Assembly (NCBI RefSeq): GCF_016820575.1
Contig: NZ_JAEMQH010000002.1
Location: 62,001-126,000, forward strand
Reading direction: 5' to 3'
DNA length: 64,000 nt
Source of the DNA: Marinobacter sediminum
GTDB taxonomy: Bacteria; Pseudomonadota; Gammaproteobacteria; Pseudomonadales; Oleiphilaceae
Shown here: positions 25,721-34,270 of the stretch, in pieces
How the letters are laid out: every line of letters starts with the position of its first letter
Numbering within the stretch: position 1 is the stretch's first letter
Position numbers and translations under genes: made by a program
The notes under the pieces: model-generated
Databases searched by the model: none
The model's input: the letters and a program-made list of their open reading frames with translations, nothing else
What the model was told of the DNA's origin: nothing

Positions 25721-27133
25721 TTACATCAGGTTGTAGATGAACACGGCCGCTACTGCCACGGGGGTGAAGTAGCGAATGGTGAGATACCACAACCGGAACA
25801 TCGGGCCAGACAACGCCAGCTCTTTTTCCACCGCCTCACGGGACATCACCCAGCCGGCAAACACCGCAACCAGCAGGCCGCCCAGCGGCAGCAGGATGTT
25901 GGCGGTAAAGAAATCCAGCAAGTCAAAGATGGTCTTGCCTTCGAACATCGCAATACTGCCCAGTGGTGCGAAATCGGACCACAGGTTCAGGGACAGGATG
26001 GAGGCAATACCCAGGGCCCAGCACACTACACCGGCACCCAGGGTGCTCGCGGTACGGTTCATGCCTTTACGCTCTTCCAGCCACTCGACAATGGGTTCCA
26101 GCAGGGAGATCCCAGACGTCCAGGCGGCGAAGATCAGCAGTACAAAGAACAGGGTGCCGAACAGGCTGCCCATGGGCATCTGGCCAAAGGCCAGCGGCAG
26201 AGTCTGGAAAATCAGGCCAGGGCCGGCGCCCGGTTCAAGGCCGTTGGCAAAGACGATCGGGAAAATGGCCAGGCCGGCGAGCAGGGCAACACCGGTATCG
26301 ATCACCGAGACGGCAATAGAGGTCTTGGCAATGGATACGTTTTTCGGCAGGTAAGAGCCGTAGGCCATCATCACCGCCATACCCAGGCTCAGGGTGAAGA
26401 ACGCGTGGCCGAGGGCGACCAGGATGCCGGAGGTTGAAAGCTTGGAGAAGTCCGGCTGGAACAGGAAGCTCACAGCGCGACCAAACTCACCGCTGGTCAT
26501 GGCGTAGCCCACTGCAATCAGCAGCAACACGAACAGGCCAGGCATCAGGATGCTGACGGCACGCTCCAGGCCGGCGCGAACGCCCTTGGCGACAACGAGC
26601 ATCACCAGCGCCATGAACACGGAGTGCCAGAGCAGCAGGGTTAGCGGATCGCCCAGCAGGTTGGAGAAGATAGCGCCAACGGCCTCGGCCGACTGGCCGA
26701 CCAATTGGCCACTTGCGGCGGTGCCCACATAAGACACAGCCCAACCGCCAATCACGGAGTAGAACGACAGGATCAGGAAACCGGCCAGAACACCGACCGC
26801 ACCCACCATGCGCCACGCCGGCTTGAGCCGGTCGCGCTCGGCAATCAGGCGTAAACTGTTCACGGGGCTGTGGCCACCGCGGCGGCCGATCAGCACTTCC
26901 GCCATCATGATCGGCAGACCCACTGCCGCAATACACAGCAAATACACCAGGACAAAGGCGCCGCCGCCATTCTCACCGGTGATGTAGGGGAACTTCCAGA
27001 TGTTGCCCAGGCCGACGGCCGAGCCGGTTGCCGCCAGGATGAACGCCAGTCGGGAGGACCAGAGCCCCCGCTTGGCGTTGGAGCCTTCCAGTGCCTCCGA
27101 ATAGCTGGCACTACCTGAATTTGATACAGACAT
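25721..27133 (-). CDS. Neurotransmitter:sodium symporter (NSS/SNF) family transporter
   Basis: A 470-residue sodium-coupled amino-acid importer of the LeuT fold. Residues about 22-50 (WSSRLAFILAATGSAVGLGNIWKFPYITGENGGGAF) form TM1 with its unwound sodium/substrate site, and the remaining eleven helices follow; ALGHAFFTLSLGMAVMMAYGSYLP is TM6-7. Eleven to twelve TMs are visible. It is upstream of no gene on its strand but downstream of leucine dehydrogenase (85 bp gap), suggesting uptake of a branched-chain or hydrophobic amino acid. Confidence 0.92.
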   Translation of the reverse strand: MSVSNSGSASYSEALEGSNAKRGLWSSRLAFILAATGSAVGLGNIWKFPYITGENGGGAFVLVYLLCIAAVGLPIMMAEVLIGRRGGHSPVNSLRLIAERDRLKPAWRMVGAVGVLAGFLILSFYSVIGGWAVSYVGTAASGQLVGQSAEAVGAIFSNLLGDPLTLLLWHSVFMALVMLVVAKGVRAGLERAVSILMPGLFVLLLIAVGYAMTSGEFGRAVSFLFQPDFSKLSTSGILVALGHAFFTLSLGMAVMMAYGSYLPKNVSIAKTSIAVSVIDTGVALLAGLAIFPIVFANGLEPGAGPGLIFQTLPLAFGQMPMGSLFGTLFFVLLIFAAWTSGISLLEPIVEWLEERKGMNRTASTLGAGVVCWALGIASILSLNLWSDFAPLGSIAMFEGKTIFDLLDFFTANILLPLGGLLVAVFAGWVMSREAVEKELALSGPMFRLWYLTIRYFTPVAVAAVFIYNLM

Positions 27134-27218
27134 AACTGTCTCCTGCTTGGTACTTGTTGTTGTTTGGGAAAGCAGGGGTCAAAGCGAACTTCGGCCCCAA
27201 AGAGATCGATGCCAGGGT

Positions 27219-28319
27219 CTATCCGACCTGCGCCAGGCGCTCGGTCAGGGATTCAACTTTGGCAACGTGTTTGCGAAACCGTTCTTCCGCCAGCTCATTG
27301 GCGATGGTGCCCGTTGGCAGGCCGCTCCGGTCCGAACGGATAAAGATTTCCTTGAGCGTGTCGCCGATGCCATTGACGTGTTCGCGCACGGTGTCGGGGG
27401 AGGCCCCGGTACGCTCATAAAACACGTCGATAATGCCACCGGCATTGATAGCGAAATCCGGTGCGTACAGGATCCCGCGGTCTTTCAGGGCCTGGTCGTG
27501 GTCCGCGCGCTCAAGCAGATTGTTGGCGGCGCCGGCCACGATTTTGGCTTTCAGTTTCGGAATGCTGGTGTCATTCAGCACGGCGCCCATGGCGCAGGGT
27601 GCGACCACATCCACGGGCAGGTACAGGATGTCTTCGGCGGACGCTGGTGTTGCGCCCAGCTCATCCACCGCGCGCTGCATGTTCTCGGCAAAAATGTCGT
27701 AAACCCACAGTTGCGCGCCCGCCTCTTTCAAGTGCTTGGCCAGGCGGAAGCCGACATTGCCGATACCCTGGATCGCAACCTTCAGGCCAGTCAGGTCATC
27801 CCGGCCCAGTTGGTGCTTAACCGCCGCCTTAAGACCGACGAAGGTGCCCCAGGCGGTGGCCGGTGAGGGGTCGCCATTACTGGGTTTGCCATCAAAACCC
27901 ATCCGCTCGGCAACGCCGGCGACGTTCTGGGTGTGGCGGCCCATGATCTTCAGGTCGGACACGCTGGTGCCGGAATCTTCCGCCGCGATGTATTGGCCAC
28001 CCAGGCTCTCCAGATGTTTACCCATTGCCTCAAGCAGGGCTTCGGATTTCTGCTTGCGCGGGTCCCCAATGATGACCGACTTGCCACCGCCAAGGTCCAG
28101 GTTGGCCAGGGCCGATTTGTAGGTCATGCCCTTGGACAGACGCAGCACATCACGCAGCGCTTCTTCGTCGGAGGCGTAGGGGTACATTCGGCAGCCGCCA
28201 AGCGCGGGTCCGCGAGAGGTGTTGTGGATCGCAACAATTGCCTTCAGGCCGGTCTCGGGATCACAGAAAAAGGACAGATGTTCGTGGTTGTCGAACTCGG
28301 GGTGGCTGAATACGTTCAT
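27219..28319 (-). CDS. ldh: Leucine/phenylalanine/valine dehydrogenase
   Basis: A 366-residue NAD-dependent amino-acid dehydrogenase, deaminating leucine or other branched-chain amino acids to 2-oxo acids. The active-site [15 protein letters not shown] with the catalytic Lys, [15 protein letters not shown] and the NAD-binding [15 protein letters not shown] are clear. Length matches leucine dehydrogenases. Its start has AGGTG 8 bp upstream. It precedes an NSS transporter on the same strand and lies near AzlCD. A LiuR-like site lies 405 bp upstream of the ATG. The symbol follows usage for leucine dehydrogenase; valine or phenylalanine specificity cannot be excluded. Confidence 0.9.
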   Translation of the reverse strand: MNVFSHPEFDNHEHLSFFCDPETGLKAIVAIHNTSRGPALGGCRMYPYASDEEALRDVLRLSKGMTYKSALANLDLGGGKSVIIGDPRKQKSEALLEAMGKHLESLGGQYIAAEDSGTSVSDLKIMGRHTQNVAGVAERMGFDGKPSNGDPSPATAWGTFVGLKAAVKHQLGRDDLTGLKVAIQGIGNVGFRLAKHLKEAGAQLWVYDIFAENMQRAVDELGATPASAEDILYLPVDVVAPCAMGAVLNDTSIPKLKAKIVAGAANNLLERADHDQALKDRGILYAPDFAINAGGIIDVFYERTGASPDTVREHVNGIGDTLKEIFIRSDRSGLPTGTIANELAEERFRKHVAKVESLTERLAQVG

Positions 28320-28937
28320 GGCGTTTCACCTATCTTTCTTGGCTGGAACTACCCTTGTGGGGCCTGAACAGCCGGTGTTTTGTTGTTAGATCGCGGCACT
28401 CGCGATTCGTTGGTGATGCTGATTCCGGATGCCTGTGCTCAGGATGGCGCAAGCCCGGATGCCGGAATGCCGATCGATGTCAGGTGATAACGTCTGTTTA
28501 ATGCAGAGGGGCACACGTGCGCGGAACGCAGTCTGCCGATGTGGCGTACTGAATATGGCATGTTGAAATCCCCTCCACCTCACCGGATCGCGGCAATGGC
28601 GGCAGTCTTGTTGTTGTCGTCCGGCTTTTGGCCGGCGTTGCGATTTCAGTTGTCCGTTTCGCGGGGGAAAGTACCCTTTGAAAGCGCCCTTTTGGGGACG
28701 GACAGAAAACAAACTAATTTCTTTTTACGTGAACGTCAACTTGCAAAAGCTAATCAATTTTGCAGGTCTCATTGAAGCCATCGCAAGCACTTGTGGCCCG
28801 GGACAATTTTTATAGAAATGGGATATATCCGCACGGCCATTAGCGCGAATCGTTTTGAGGGCTGGGGCCGTGAAGGATGTGGCTGCGGTATAATGAGTGC
28901 TGTGGTTGCCCGCTCTTGGTGAGCGAAGGAGGGAATC
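28320..28937. other. 618-bp non-coding gap between divergent genes
   Basis: No ORF in it has a credible ribosome-binding site or family. A 78-codon plus-strand ORF (28539-28775) and a 108-codon minus-strand ORF are judged spurious. The gap holds a direct repeat of CCGGATGCC (about 28425 and 28455), a CCGGC/GCCGG hairpin near 28620, arms TGTCCGT (28651) and ACGGACA (28698), a LiuR-like palindrome (28724-28739), and TGCAAAA/TTTTGCA arms (28742-28764). It is large for a promoter region here and may hold a long leader or small RNA. Confidence 0.5.
28724..28739. promoter_or_regulatory. LiuR-like palindrome
   Basis: TTTACGT-GA-ACGTCAA is a 16-bp near-palindrome of the ACGTnnACGT type, which I recall as the binding pattern of the MerR-family regulator LiuR of branched-chain amino-acid and fatty-acid genes. 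It sits between leucine dehydrogenase and a membrane protein gene, beside AzlCD. The distance to the dehydrogenase start (405 bp) is long. Confidence 0.4.
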
Positions 28938-29480
28938 ATGAAACGCCTGTTTTATCTCGTCGATGCTATCGACAATGTGGAAAGCATCTCCGACGACCTG
29001 CATCGCGACGGCGTCTCCAACTGGCGGTTTCATGTGGTCAGTAAGGACGAGGCCGGTCTGTACTCGCATCATGTCCATAGCGCCAGTGTGCTGGATCGCA
29101 CCGACCTTCCAAGGTTTGTGGAACGGGGGCTGATCATAGGCGGTCTGTTTGCACTGTTCTTCATTCTGCCCCTGGCACTTTGGGGCGACCTGGCCTGGCC
29201 AACATCGGCGTTTGTGGCCATGGGTGTGTTTGCAGTGCTGGCGGGTGGCTGGCTTGGAGGTTTCGGCGGCATTGGCTCGGAAAACTACCGGATCCGGCGT
29301 TTCCATAAGGACATTGAAGCCGGCAAGTACCTGGTCATGGTGGATGTGCCCAAAGCCGATGTTGAGCGTGTTGAGTTGTTGATGCACCGATTGCATCCGG
29401 AAGCAGCGCTGGGCGGCGAAGGCAGCAGTATCAATAATCCCTTTGCAGCAGCGGATGGGCGAGTGCATATCATGCATTGA
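28938..29480 (+). CDS. Two-helix membrane protein of unknown function
   Basis: A 180-residue protein. Residues 1-60 form a soluble domain starting MKRLFYLVDAIDNVESISDDLHRDGV, a pattern of small alpha/beta domains seen in general-stress or DUF1269-like proteins. Two membrane helices with a glycine-rich hairpin follow (about 60-112: GLIIGGLFALFFILPLALW, then VAMGVFAVLAGGWLGGFGG). The C-terminal part (KYLVMVDVPKADVERVELLMHRLHPEAALGG) is another soluble alpha/beta segment. I do not assign a family. The ATG is preceded by GAAGGAGGG, a strong site. Confidence 0.75.
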   Translation: MKRLFYLVDAIDNVESISDDLHRDGVSNWRFHVVSKDEAGLYSHHVHSASVLDRTDLPRFVERGLIIGGLFALFFILPLALWGDLAWPTSAFVAMGVFAVLAGGWLGGFGGIGSENYRIRRFHKDIEAGKYLVMVDVPKADVERVELLMHRLHPEAALGGEGSSINNPFAAADGRVHIMH

Positions 29481-29538
29481 GCCGGTCACGGATTAAGCCG
29501 CCCTAAACGGCAGGCTTCGGTATTTACCTATACGCGGT

Positions 29539-29565
29539 CAGAGGAAACTAACTTAGCTTCCTCTG
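29539..29565 (+). promoter_or_regulatory. 27-bp palindrome abutting the azlC start codon
   Basis: CAGAGGAA (29539-29546) pairs with TTCCTCTG (29558-29565), and inner CTA pairs with TAG across an ACT loop, leaving one A-C mismatch. The right arm ends at the base before the ATG (29566). The only Shine-Dalgarno sequence, AGAGGA, lies in the left arm and would be paired. It may be an RNA translation switch or a DNA operator. Confidence 0.55.
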
Positions 29566-30306
29566 ATGTCTGTCGCTTCCTATCCATACCAGATCCAGCC
29601 GCACAAAGTCCGTCAGGAATTTTTCCGGCTCTTTCCCATCTCCCTGTTCGTGGTGGCATTTGGTGCTGCCTTCGGATTAGCCGCAACCCAGCAGGGTCTG
29701 TTGCCACTGGAAGCGATGTTGATGAGCACCACGGTGTTTGCCGGTGCCTCCCAGTTTGCGGCCACGGATATGTGGGGCTCCGAGGTCTCGGTGCTGCCGC
29801 TCATTGCGGTTGTGTTTGCGATCAATTCCCGGCACCTGTTGATGGGTGCGTCCCTGTACCCGATGCTCAAAGACGTGGCGCCGTTGAAGCGCTACGGCCT
29901 GCTGTTGTTCCTGACCGACGCCAACTGGGCGGTATCCGCCCAGGAGTACCAGAGCGGCCGGCGTAATCTGGAGGTGATTCTGGGGGGCGGGCTGGTGCTC
30001 TGGCTGGCGTGGCTGGTGGGCACTTGGCTGGGCGTGTACTTCGGTGGGGTACTGCAGAATCCCAAGAGTCTCGGGCTGGATATGGTGCTTGGCTGCTTTT
30101 TGCTGGCGATGGCGCTGGGTGGCAAGAAATCCGCCAGAGTGCTGGTTGCCTGGGGCGTTGCTGCCCTGGCATCTCTGGCCGCATGGAAATGGCTGCCGCC
30201 GCATACCCATGTGGTGGCCGGTGCATTGGCCGGTGGTCTGATTGGCTATTTCTGGCTGGATCAGCCGCAAGCTAAGGCTGTGGCACAGGAAGGAGAGCAG
30301 GCATGA
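29566..30306 (+). CDS. azlC: AzlC family branched-chain amino-acid exporter, large subunit
   Basis: A 246-residue inner-membrane protein, the large subunit of the AzlCD (YgaZH-like) exporter, which pumps branched-chain amino acids out when in excess. ALGAAFGLAATQQGLLPLEAMLMSTTVFAGASQFAATDMW, AVVFAINSRHLLMGASLYP and the later DANWAVS motif are AzlC hallmarks. The 3' end overlaps azlD by 4 bp (ATGA). Leucine dehydrogenase and an NSS importer are 1.2-3.8 kb away, so this neighbourhood balances branched-chain amino-acid pools. The start codon is directly next to a 27-bp palindrome. Confidence 0.92.
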   Translation: MSVASYPYQIQPHKVRQEFFRLFPISLFVVAFGAAFGLAATQQGLLPLEAMLMSTTVFAGASQFAATDMWGSEVSVLPLIAVVFAINSRHLLMGASLYPMLKDVAPLKRYGLLLFLTDANWAVSAQEYQSGRRNLEVILGGGLVLWLAWLVGTWLGVYFGGVLQNPKSLGLDMVLGCFLLAMALGGKKSARVLVAWGVAALASLAAWKWLPPHTHVVAGALAGGLIGYFWLDQPQAKAVAQEGEQA

Positions 30307-30614
30307 CCATTGAAACCACCACCGCGGGTGTTCTCGCGCTGATTGCCATCATGGCGCTGGTTACTCTGGTTACCCGGTTTGGCGGCGTGTTCGCCATGTC
30401 GTTTGTGCGGATCAGTCCGCGCATCGAGAGCTTCATCAACACCATGGCCAGTTCGGTGTTGATTGCCATTGTCGTACCTATGGCGTTCTCCGGCGACGCC
30501 GGTGCGGTTGCCGCGCTCTCGGTAACCGCTGTGACCATGCTGGCGCTCAGGAAGCCCCTGCCAGCTATTGCCGCCGGCATTGCCGCCGCAGGCCTGGTGC
30601 GCTACCTGTTCTAG
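30303..30614 (+). CDS. azlD: AzlD family exporter, small subunit
   Basis: A 103-residue three- to four-helix membrane protein, the small partner of AzlC. It has LVTRFGGVFAMSFVRISPRIESFINTMASSVLIAIVVPMAFSGD, matching AzlD. It starts within the azlC stop (ATGA overlap), so it is translationally coupled. It ends 10 bp from the convergent DUF3750 gene. Confidence 0.92.
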   Translation: MTIETTTAGVLALIAIMALVTLVTRFGGVFAMSFVRISPRIESFINTMASSVLIAIVVPMAFSGDAGAVAALSVTAVTMLALRKPLPAIAAGIAAAGLVRYLF

Positions 30615-30623
30615 AAGCGGTGG

Positions 30624-31403
30624 CTACTGGCCTGCTGAGGCAGCCTCTGACATCGGGTTGGGATTTCGCAATGCCAGCTCGCCGATGCCCGGCAGCTTGA
30701 TACCCAGCGCCATGGGATTCACACCCAGGGACAGGCCCAGAATGTTCAGCTCCAGACCCTCTCGCACCCCCGCGAGGATCCCTAGATACCCACCCATGGA
30801 CAGTTGATAGCCCGTGCCGCCCGGCACCTCTGCCACCACGCGGCTACCCAGGTAGTCTTTGCCAATGGCGTTGCTCGGCAGTGCCACATCCAGTCCCGGT
30901 ACTTCCCGAATTACCCAGGCGGTAAAGGTGTTGCTGTTGGGCCCGGGCCAGGCTTCGTATTCAGTGACATAGGGATAGGCGTCCACGGCCTGATAGATGG
31001 TCGGTATCAGCGCCTGTGCTTCCGCGCCGCGAATGTCGGCGTACAGTTCGGGTCTGGCGCCGTACCAATGGCGATCGGGTTCGCTCAGGCGTGAGCTGAC
31101 CACGTAGCGACGCCAGCCAGTGACTTCATGAACCCGATACTGCTCGGCGCCCGCCTCCTTGGTGGCAATCCAGGTGTGCACGGCAAAGTAACCACGCCAG
31201 CTCCAGGCCCGGGCTCCGTAGATCTGAACCACCGCTTCAGGATGCTGCTCCGGGCGCGGCGCGATCCCGGCGCTGGCGCGGGTCGCGGTTCGCCAGCTTT
31301 CGGCACCCTGCAGGCTGCTGCTGGTGGCCAGGAGCAACGGGCCTGTCAGCAACATGAGCAGGGCACCGAGGAACCAGGCGGTGTATTTCAGCGTTCGCTT
31401 CAT
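30624..31403 (-). CDS. DUF3750 family membrane-anchored protein
   Basis: A 259-residue protein with an N-terminal membrane anchor or signal (about 6-28). The block VVQIYGARAWSWRGYFAVHTWIATKEAGAEQYRVHEVTGWR and WPGPNSNTFTAWV are the conserved core of DUF3750, with His and Asn residues that could be catalytic. The biological role is unknown; the fold may be related to papain/NlpC-like proteins. It is single, with a plausible start at 31403 (MKRTLKYTAW), and convergent with azlD. Confidence 0.82.
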   Translation of the reverse strand: MKRTLKYTAWFLGALLMLLTGPLLLATSSSLQGAESWRTATRASAGIAPRPEQHPEAVVQIYGARAWSWRGYFAVHTWIATKEAGAEQYRVHEVTGWRRYVVSSRLSEPDRHWYGARPELYADIRGAEAQALIPTIYQAVDAYPYVTEYEAWPGPNSNTFTAWVIREVPGLDVALPSNAIGKDYLGSRVVAEVPGGTGYQLSMGGYLGILAGVREGLELNILGLSLGVNPMALGIKLPGIGELALRNPNPMSEAASAGQ

Positions 31404-31562
31404 GTCGGTGTCCGGTGTGGGGTATTAATTATGTTGGCACTGATACCCGATACGCGCCAACGCCTCTGCCAGATTGCACGACACCGGCGCTGTTTGCCCG
31501 CGATGGGGTTGTCTTCTAGGCTGAAGGTACACGTCAAAAAGCAAAGGCTAGGGAGTGGTGCC

Positions 31563-31778
31563 ATGTCCGATCATCATGTGTACAAGAAGGTGGAAATCGT
31601 CGGTTCCTCGCGAAAAAGCATCGAAAACGCGATCGAGAATGGCCTAGAGGAATGCAGCAAGAGCATTCGCAACATGGAGTGGTTTGAAGTGATGGAAACC
31701 CGGGGGCACATCGAGGATGGCAAGGTTGGCCATTATCAGGTGGTGATGAAAGTGGGCTTCCGCATCAAGGATAGCTGA
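31563..31778 (+). CDS. Dodecin
   Basis: A 71-residue dodecin, a dodecameric flavin-storage protein. YKKVEIVGSSRKSIENAIENGLEECSKSIRNMEWFEVMETRGHIEDG is characteristic: the Trp that stacks on flavin is in NMEWFEV, and the GHI region follows. It buffers riboflavin, FMN or FAD. The ATG at 31563 follows a GGAGTG site. The last 14 bp overlap the convergent gene. Confidence 0.93.
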   Translation: MSDHHVYKKVEIVGSSRKSIENAIENGLEECSKSIRNMEWFEVMETRGHIEDGKVGHYQVVMKVGFRIKDS

Positions 31779-32436
31779 CGTTGATCACCCGGACCCGAAT
31801 GGCCATTGTCAGGCGATTCATCAGGTCCCGGGCCTCGCCCTCGTAGAGGGTGTGACATTTGTCCCGCAATACCCGGCGTTCATGATCCGACGGTGAACCG
31901 GCGGTCTCTTTCAGCAGGTCCAGGTGCTGGCAGGCGGTTAGATGAACCTTGATCTGGGTATCGATGAGCTGAGTAATCAATTCATCCACCGTTTCGCTGC
32001 AATAGGGCCGGTTTCGGTTTAGCATGGTGCGGGCGTCCAGGGCGGCATTCCTGGCCTCCAGTCTCAGTTCACCTGCCGATTCTCCATTTTCGACGGCGCG
32101 CAGGAACATCCCGAGCCGGTCGTGCAGGAACCACAGTTGCGGCCAGATCTGATCGTAGGCGCTCTTTTCGGCGCGATATTTCGCGATGCTGGCCTCAACA
32201 CCATGCACTGCCGAGGCTTCCCGCTCGGGCGCATTGAACTGGCTGACCCGGATCTCGTCCACCTCCCGACCCATGCTGCCGATCTTCTGGCGCAGATTGT
32301 CGATGTCCCGGCTGGCGGAGCGTTTGGCGCCGGCGCCCAGCCAGAGTGCCAGTAAGCCCAGCAAAAGCGCCGCAGCGGCCAACAGAACAGCTAGTTGGCC
32401 GCCATTGGTGATACTCAGCAGTGACTCAGAGTCCAT
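31765..32436 (-). CDS. Membrane-anchored helical protein of unknown function
   Basis: A 223-residue protein with one N-terminal membrane helix (about 14-36, LAVLLAAAALLLGLLALWLGAG) and a mainly helical soluble part. A coiled-coil-like segment lies at about 42-85 (RDIDNLRQKIGSMGREVDEIRVSQFNAPEREASAVHGVEASIAKYRAEK). I recognise no family. The start at 32436 (MDSES) follows GGAAG; an upstream alternative at 32457 has no site. The 3' end overlaps dodecin by 14 bp. Confidence 0.65.
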   Translation of the reverse strand: MDSESLLSITNGGQLAVLLAAAALLLGLLALWLGAGAKRSASRDIDNLRQKIGSMGREVDEIRVSQFNAPEREASAVHGVEASIAKYRAEKSAYDQIWPQLWFLHDRLGMFLRAVENGESAGELRLEARNAALDARTMLNRNRPYCSETVDELITQLIDTQIKVHLTACQHLDLLKETAGSPSDHERRVLRDKCHTLYEGEARDLMNRLTMAIRVRVINVSYP

Positions 32437-32484
32437 GGCGCGTCTTCCTATACACAAACGTGCTTTGAATGTTCAGTATAGAAG

Positions 32485-33651
32485 CTAATCGCTGTCCCCG
32501 CGGCGAAAAGGCAGCAGCGTAAGGGACTCCTGGAAGTAGCCTTCAACCTGCTCCGTCTCGTCCTGCACGAACGCCGCGATGGCGTCCCGGAAGCCCGGGT
32601 GGCGGACACCGTGCCAGGAATGGGTGAGCACCGGTTCGAAGCCACGAACCAGTTTGTGCTCCCCCTGGGCGCCAGCATCAAAGCGTTGCAGGCCCAGTTC
32701 GATGGCCAGCTCTATGCCCTGGTAGTAGCAGGTCTCGAAATGCAGGTGGTTGTATTCGTCCAGGCAGCCCCAGTAACGGCCATAGAGAGCATCCTCGCCC
32801 CGCAGGAACAAGGCGCCGGCGATCATCTCGCCGTCGCGCACCGCGATAATCAGGTACAGATGCTCGGGCAGGTTCCCGCGCACGCGCTCGAAAAACGACT
32901 GGTTCAGGTACGGGCGCTGGCCGCGCTTGAGGTAGGTGGCCTGGTAGAACATGTGAAAGGCGGCCAGCACATGGTCAGGAATGTCGCGGCCATGAAAGCG
33001 ACGAAAGCTGATGCCCTGTTCTGCGACCTGCCGGCGTTCCCTGCGAATGGATTTGCGTTTGCGGGATGTAAGCTGCCCCAAGAAATCCTCAAAGTTGCCG
33101 TACCCCCGGTTGTGCCAATGAAACTGACAGCCAATGCGGTGCAGTTCACCGGCATGACCCAGCAGTGCCTGGTCTGCAGCATTAGGAAACAACAGGTGCC
33201 AGGAATGGGCGTCGAGGCGGGTGATCAGCGTGTCCAGCAGATCCCGTAGCCGGCCATCCCCAAGTCGGTTTCGAAGCAAGGGGTCGAGCAGCAGGCGCGG
33301 GCCCTGGGAGGGGGTGAATGGAATGGCGATCAGGAGCTTGGGGTAGTAGTTCAGTCCATGCCGCTGATAAGCATCGGCCCAGGCCCAATCAAACACGTAC
33401 TCGCCCATTGAGTGCGCTTTAAGATAGGCGGGGGCAAGCCCGGCGATCTGGCCATCGACACGAAACACCAGGTGGCAGGGCTGCCAGCCGGTTGCGGTGG
33501 TGGTGCAGCCGGACTGTTCCAGCGCCTGGAAAAACTCGTAGCGCAGGAACGGATTGGCGCGGCCGGCCAGGCGATCCCAGTCCGCTTGGGAAATCTCATC
33601 AATAGAGGCGCAGGTGTCGACAGTGAGGGACTGAAATCCGGGTTCGGGCAT
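32485..33651 (-). CDS. GNAT/FemAB-like family (DUF482) acyltransferase
   Basis: A 388-residue protein of the FemAB-like DUF482 family, widespread in proteobacteria. It has LAGRANPFLRYEFFQALEQSGC near the N-terminus, AYLKAHSMGEYVFDWAWADAYQRHGLNYYPKLLIAIPFTPSQGPRLL, and the HFETCYYQGIELAIELGLQRFDAGAQGEHKLVRGFEP segment of the second GNAT domain. These proteins resemble peptidoglycan-branching aminoacyl transferases, but the substrate is not known. Start at 33651 with only a weak site; it is single. Confidence 0.88.
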   Translation of the reverse strand: MPEPGFQSLTVDTCASIDEISQADWDRLAGRANPFLRYEFFQALEQSGCTTTATGWQPCHLVFRVDGQIAGLAPAYLKAHSMGEYVFDWAWADAYQRHGLNYYPKLLIAIPFTPSQGPRLLLDPLLRNRLGDGRLRDLLDTLITRLDAHSWHLLFPNAADQALLGHAGELHRIGCQFHWHNRGYGNFEDFLGQLTSRKRKSIRRERRQVAEQGISFRRFHGRDIPDHVLAAFHMFYQATYLKRGQRPYLNQSFFERVRGNLPEHLYLIIAVRDGEMIAGALFLRGEDALYGRYWGCLDEYNHLHFETCYYQGIELAIELGLQRFDAGAQGEHKLVRGFEPVLTHSWHGVRHPGFRDAIAAFVQDETEQVEGYFQESLTLLPFRRGDSD

Positions 33652-33737
33652 GGGCGGTTTAGCTCCAGCGGGTGGCTCCTTATGAGTCTCCCGATACCAT
33701 ACGCCAGAACCCGGGGTTTGATCACTGCTTGGTGTCG

Positions 33738-34091
33738 TTACTTCTCAAGGGCGTCGCAGCGCTCTTGCATTTTTTCCTTCATCTTTTCGCGACGCTGTTC
33801 GTGCTTCTCCCGATGCTCCTCGTGGATGTCGGCCCAGATTTCGAGCTGTTTATCGGTCAGTTGCAGGCGTTCTGCCATGTCGGCCCGGCGCTCCTCCATT
33901 TTTTCGTGGTGCTTGTCCTGATCGAAGCGGCCCTTGCCCTCGCGGAAATCCTCGCACATCTCGGCCATATCCTGCTTACCATGATGGCCTTTGCGGTCGC
34001 CGTGATGGTCGGCCAGGGCAAAAGGGCTTGCGGCCAGAAGCAGGGAAGCGAGCAGGCCGGCGGTGATGATGGAGTTGTTACGTTTTTTCAT
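33738..34091 (-). CDS. Spy/CpxP-like periplasmic chaperone
   Basis: A 117-residue periplasmic protein with a clear signal peptide (about 1-27, cleaved after ASPFALA) and a highly charged helical mature part. RADMAERLQLTDKQLEIWADIHEEHREKHEQR contains the LTxxQ motif of the Spy/CpxP family, and DHHGDRKGHHGKQ is a His-rich N-terminus that could bind metal. CpxP dampens the Cpx envelope-stress kinase and protects periplasmic proteins. The start at 34091 follows GAGGAAAG. It is divergent from the CpxR/CpxA-like pair across 179 bp with a CpxR-like box. Confidence 0.85.
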   Translation of the reverse strand: MKKRNNSIITAGLLASLLLAASPFALADHHGDRKGHHGKQDMAEMCEDFREGKGRFDQDKHHEKMEERRADMAERLQLTDKQLEIWADIHEEHREKHEQRREKMKEKMQERCDALEK

Positions 34092-34184
34092 GGTGCTTTC
34101 CTCGTTGTTTCGCCGCTTGTGCGGCAATGACTGTGATGAGTGGCCATCGTAGCCCTGTGCCCCGTCAACGAGCGTCAGTACGGT

Positions 34185-34200
34185 GTAAAGGTTCTGTAAA
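34185..34200 (+). promoter_or_regulatory. CpxR-type box
   Basis: GTAAA (34185-34189), 6-bp spacer, GTAAA (34196-34200), matching the CpxR consensus of two GTAAA repeats separated by 4-8 bp. It lies 71 bp before the response-regulator start and 94 bp before the CpxP-like start. Confidence 0.6.
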
Positions 34201-34270
34201 GGAAAATGCCGGGAATCAGCCGCTTGGGCCATGCGTGTTAGACTTCCGGCAGTCGGAATGGAGATGACGA

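Noticed and set aside
25502-26437. 311-codon plus-strand ORF opposite the NSS transporter
   Set aside because: Low-complexity Gln/Gly-rich translation antisense to a clear transporter gene.
28386-28775. Minus-strand 108-codon and plus-strand 78-codon ORFs in the large gap
   Set aside because: No ribosome-binding site and no protein-like pattern. The plus-strand ORF has one hydrophobic stretch but no other support.
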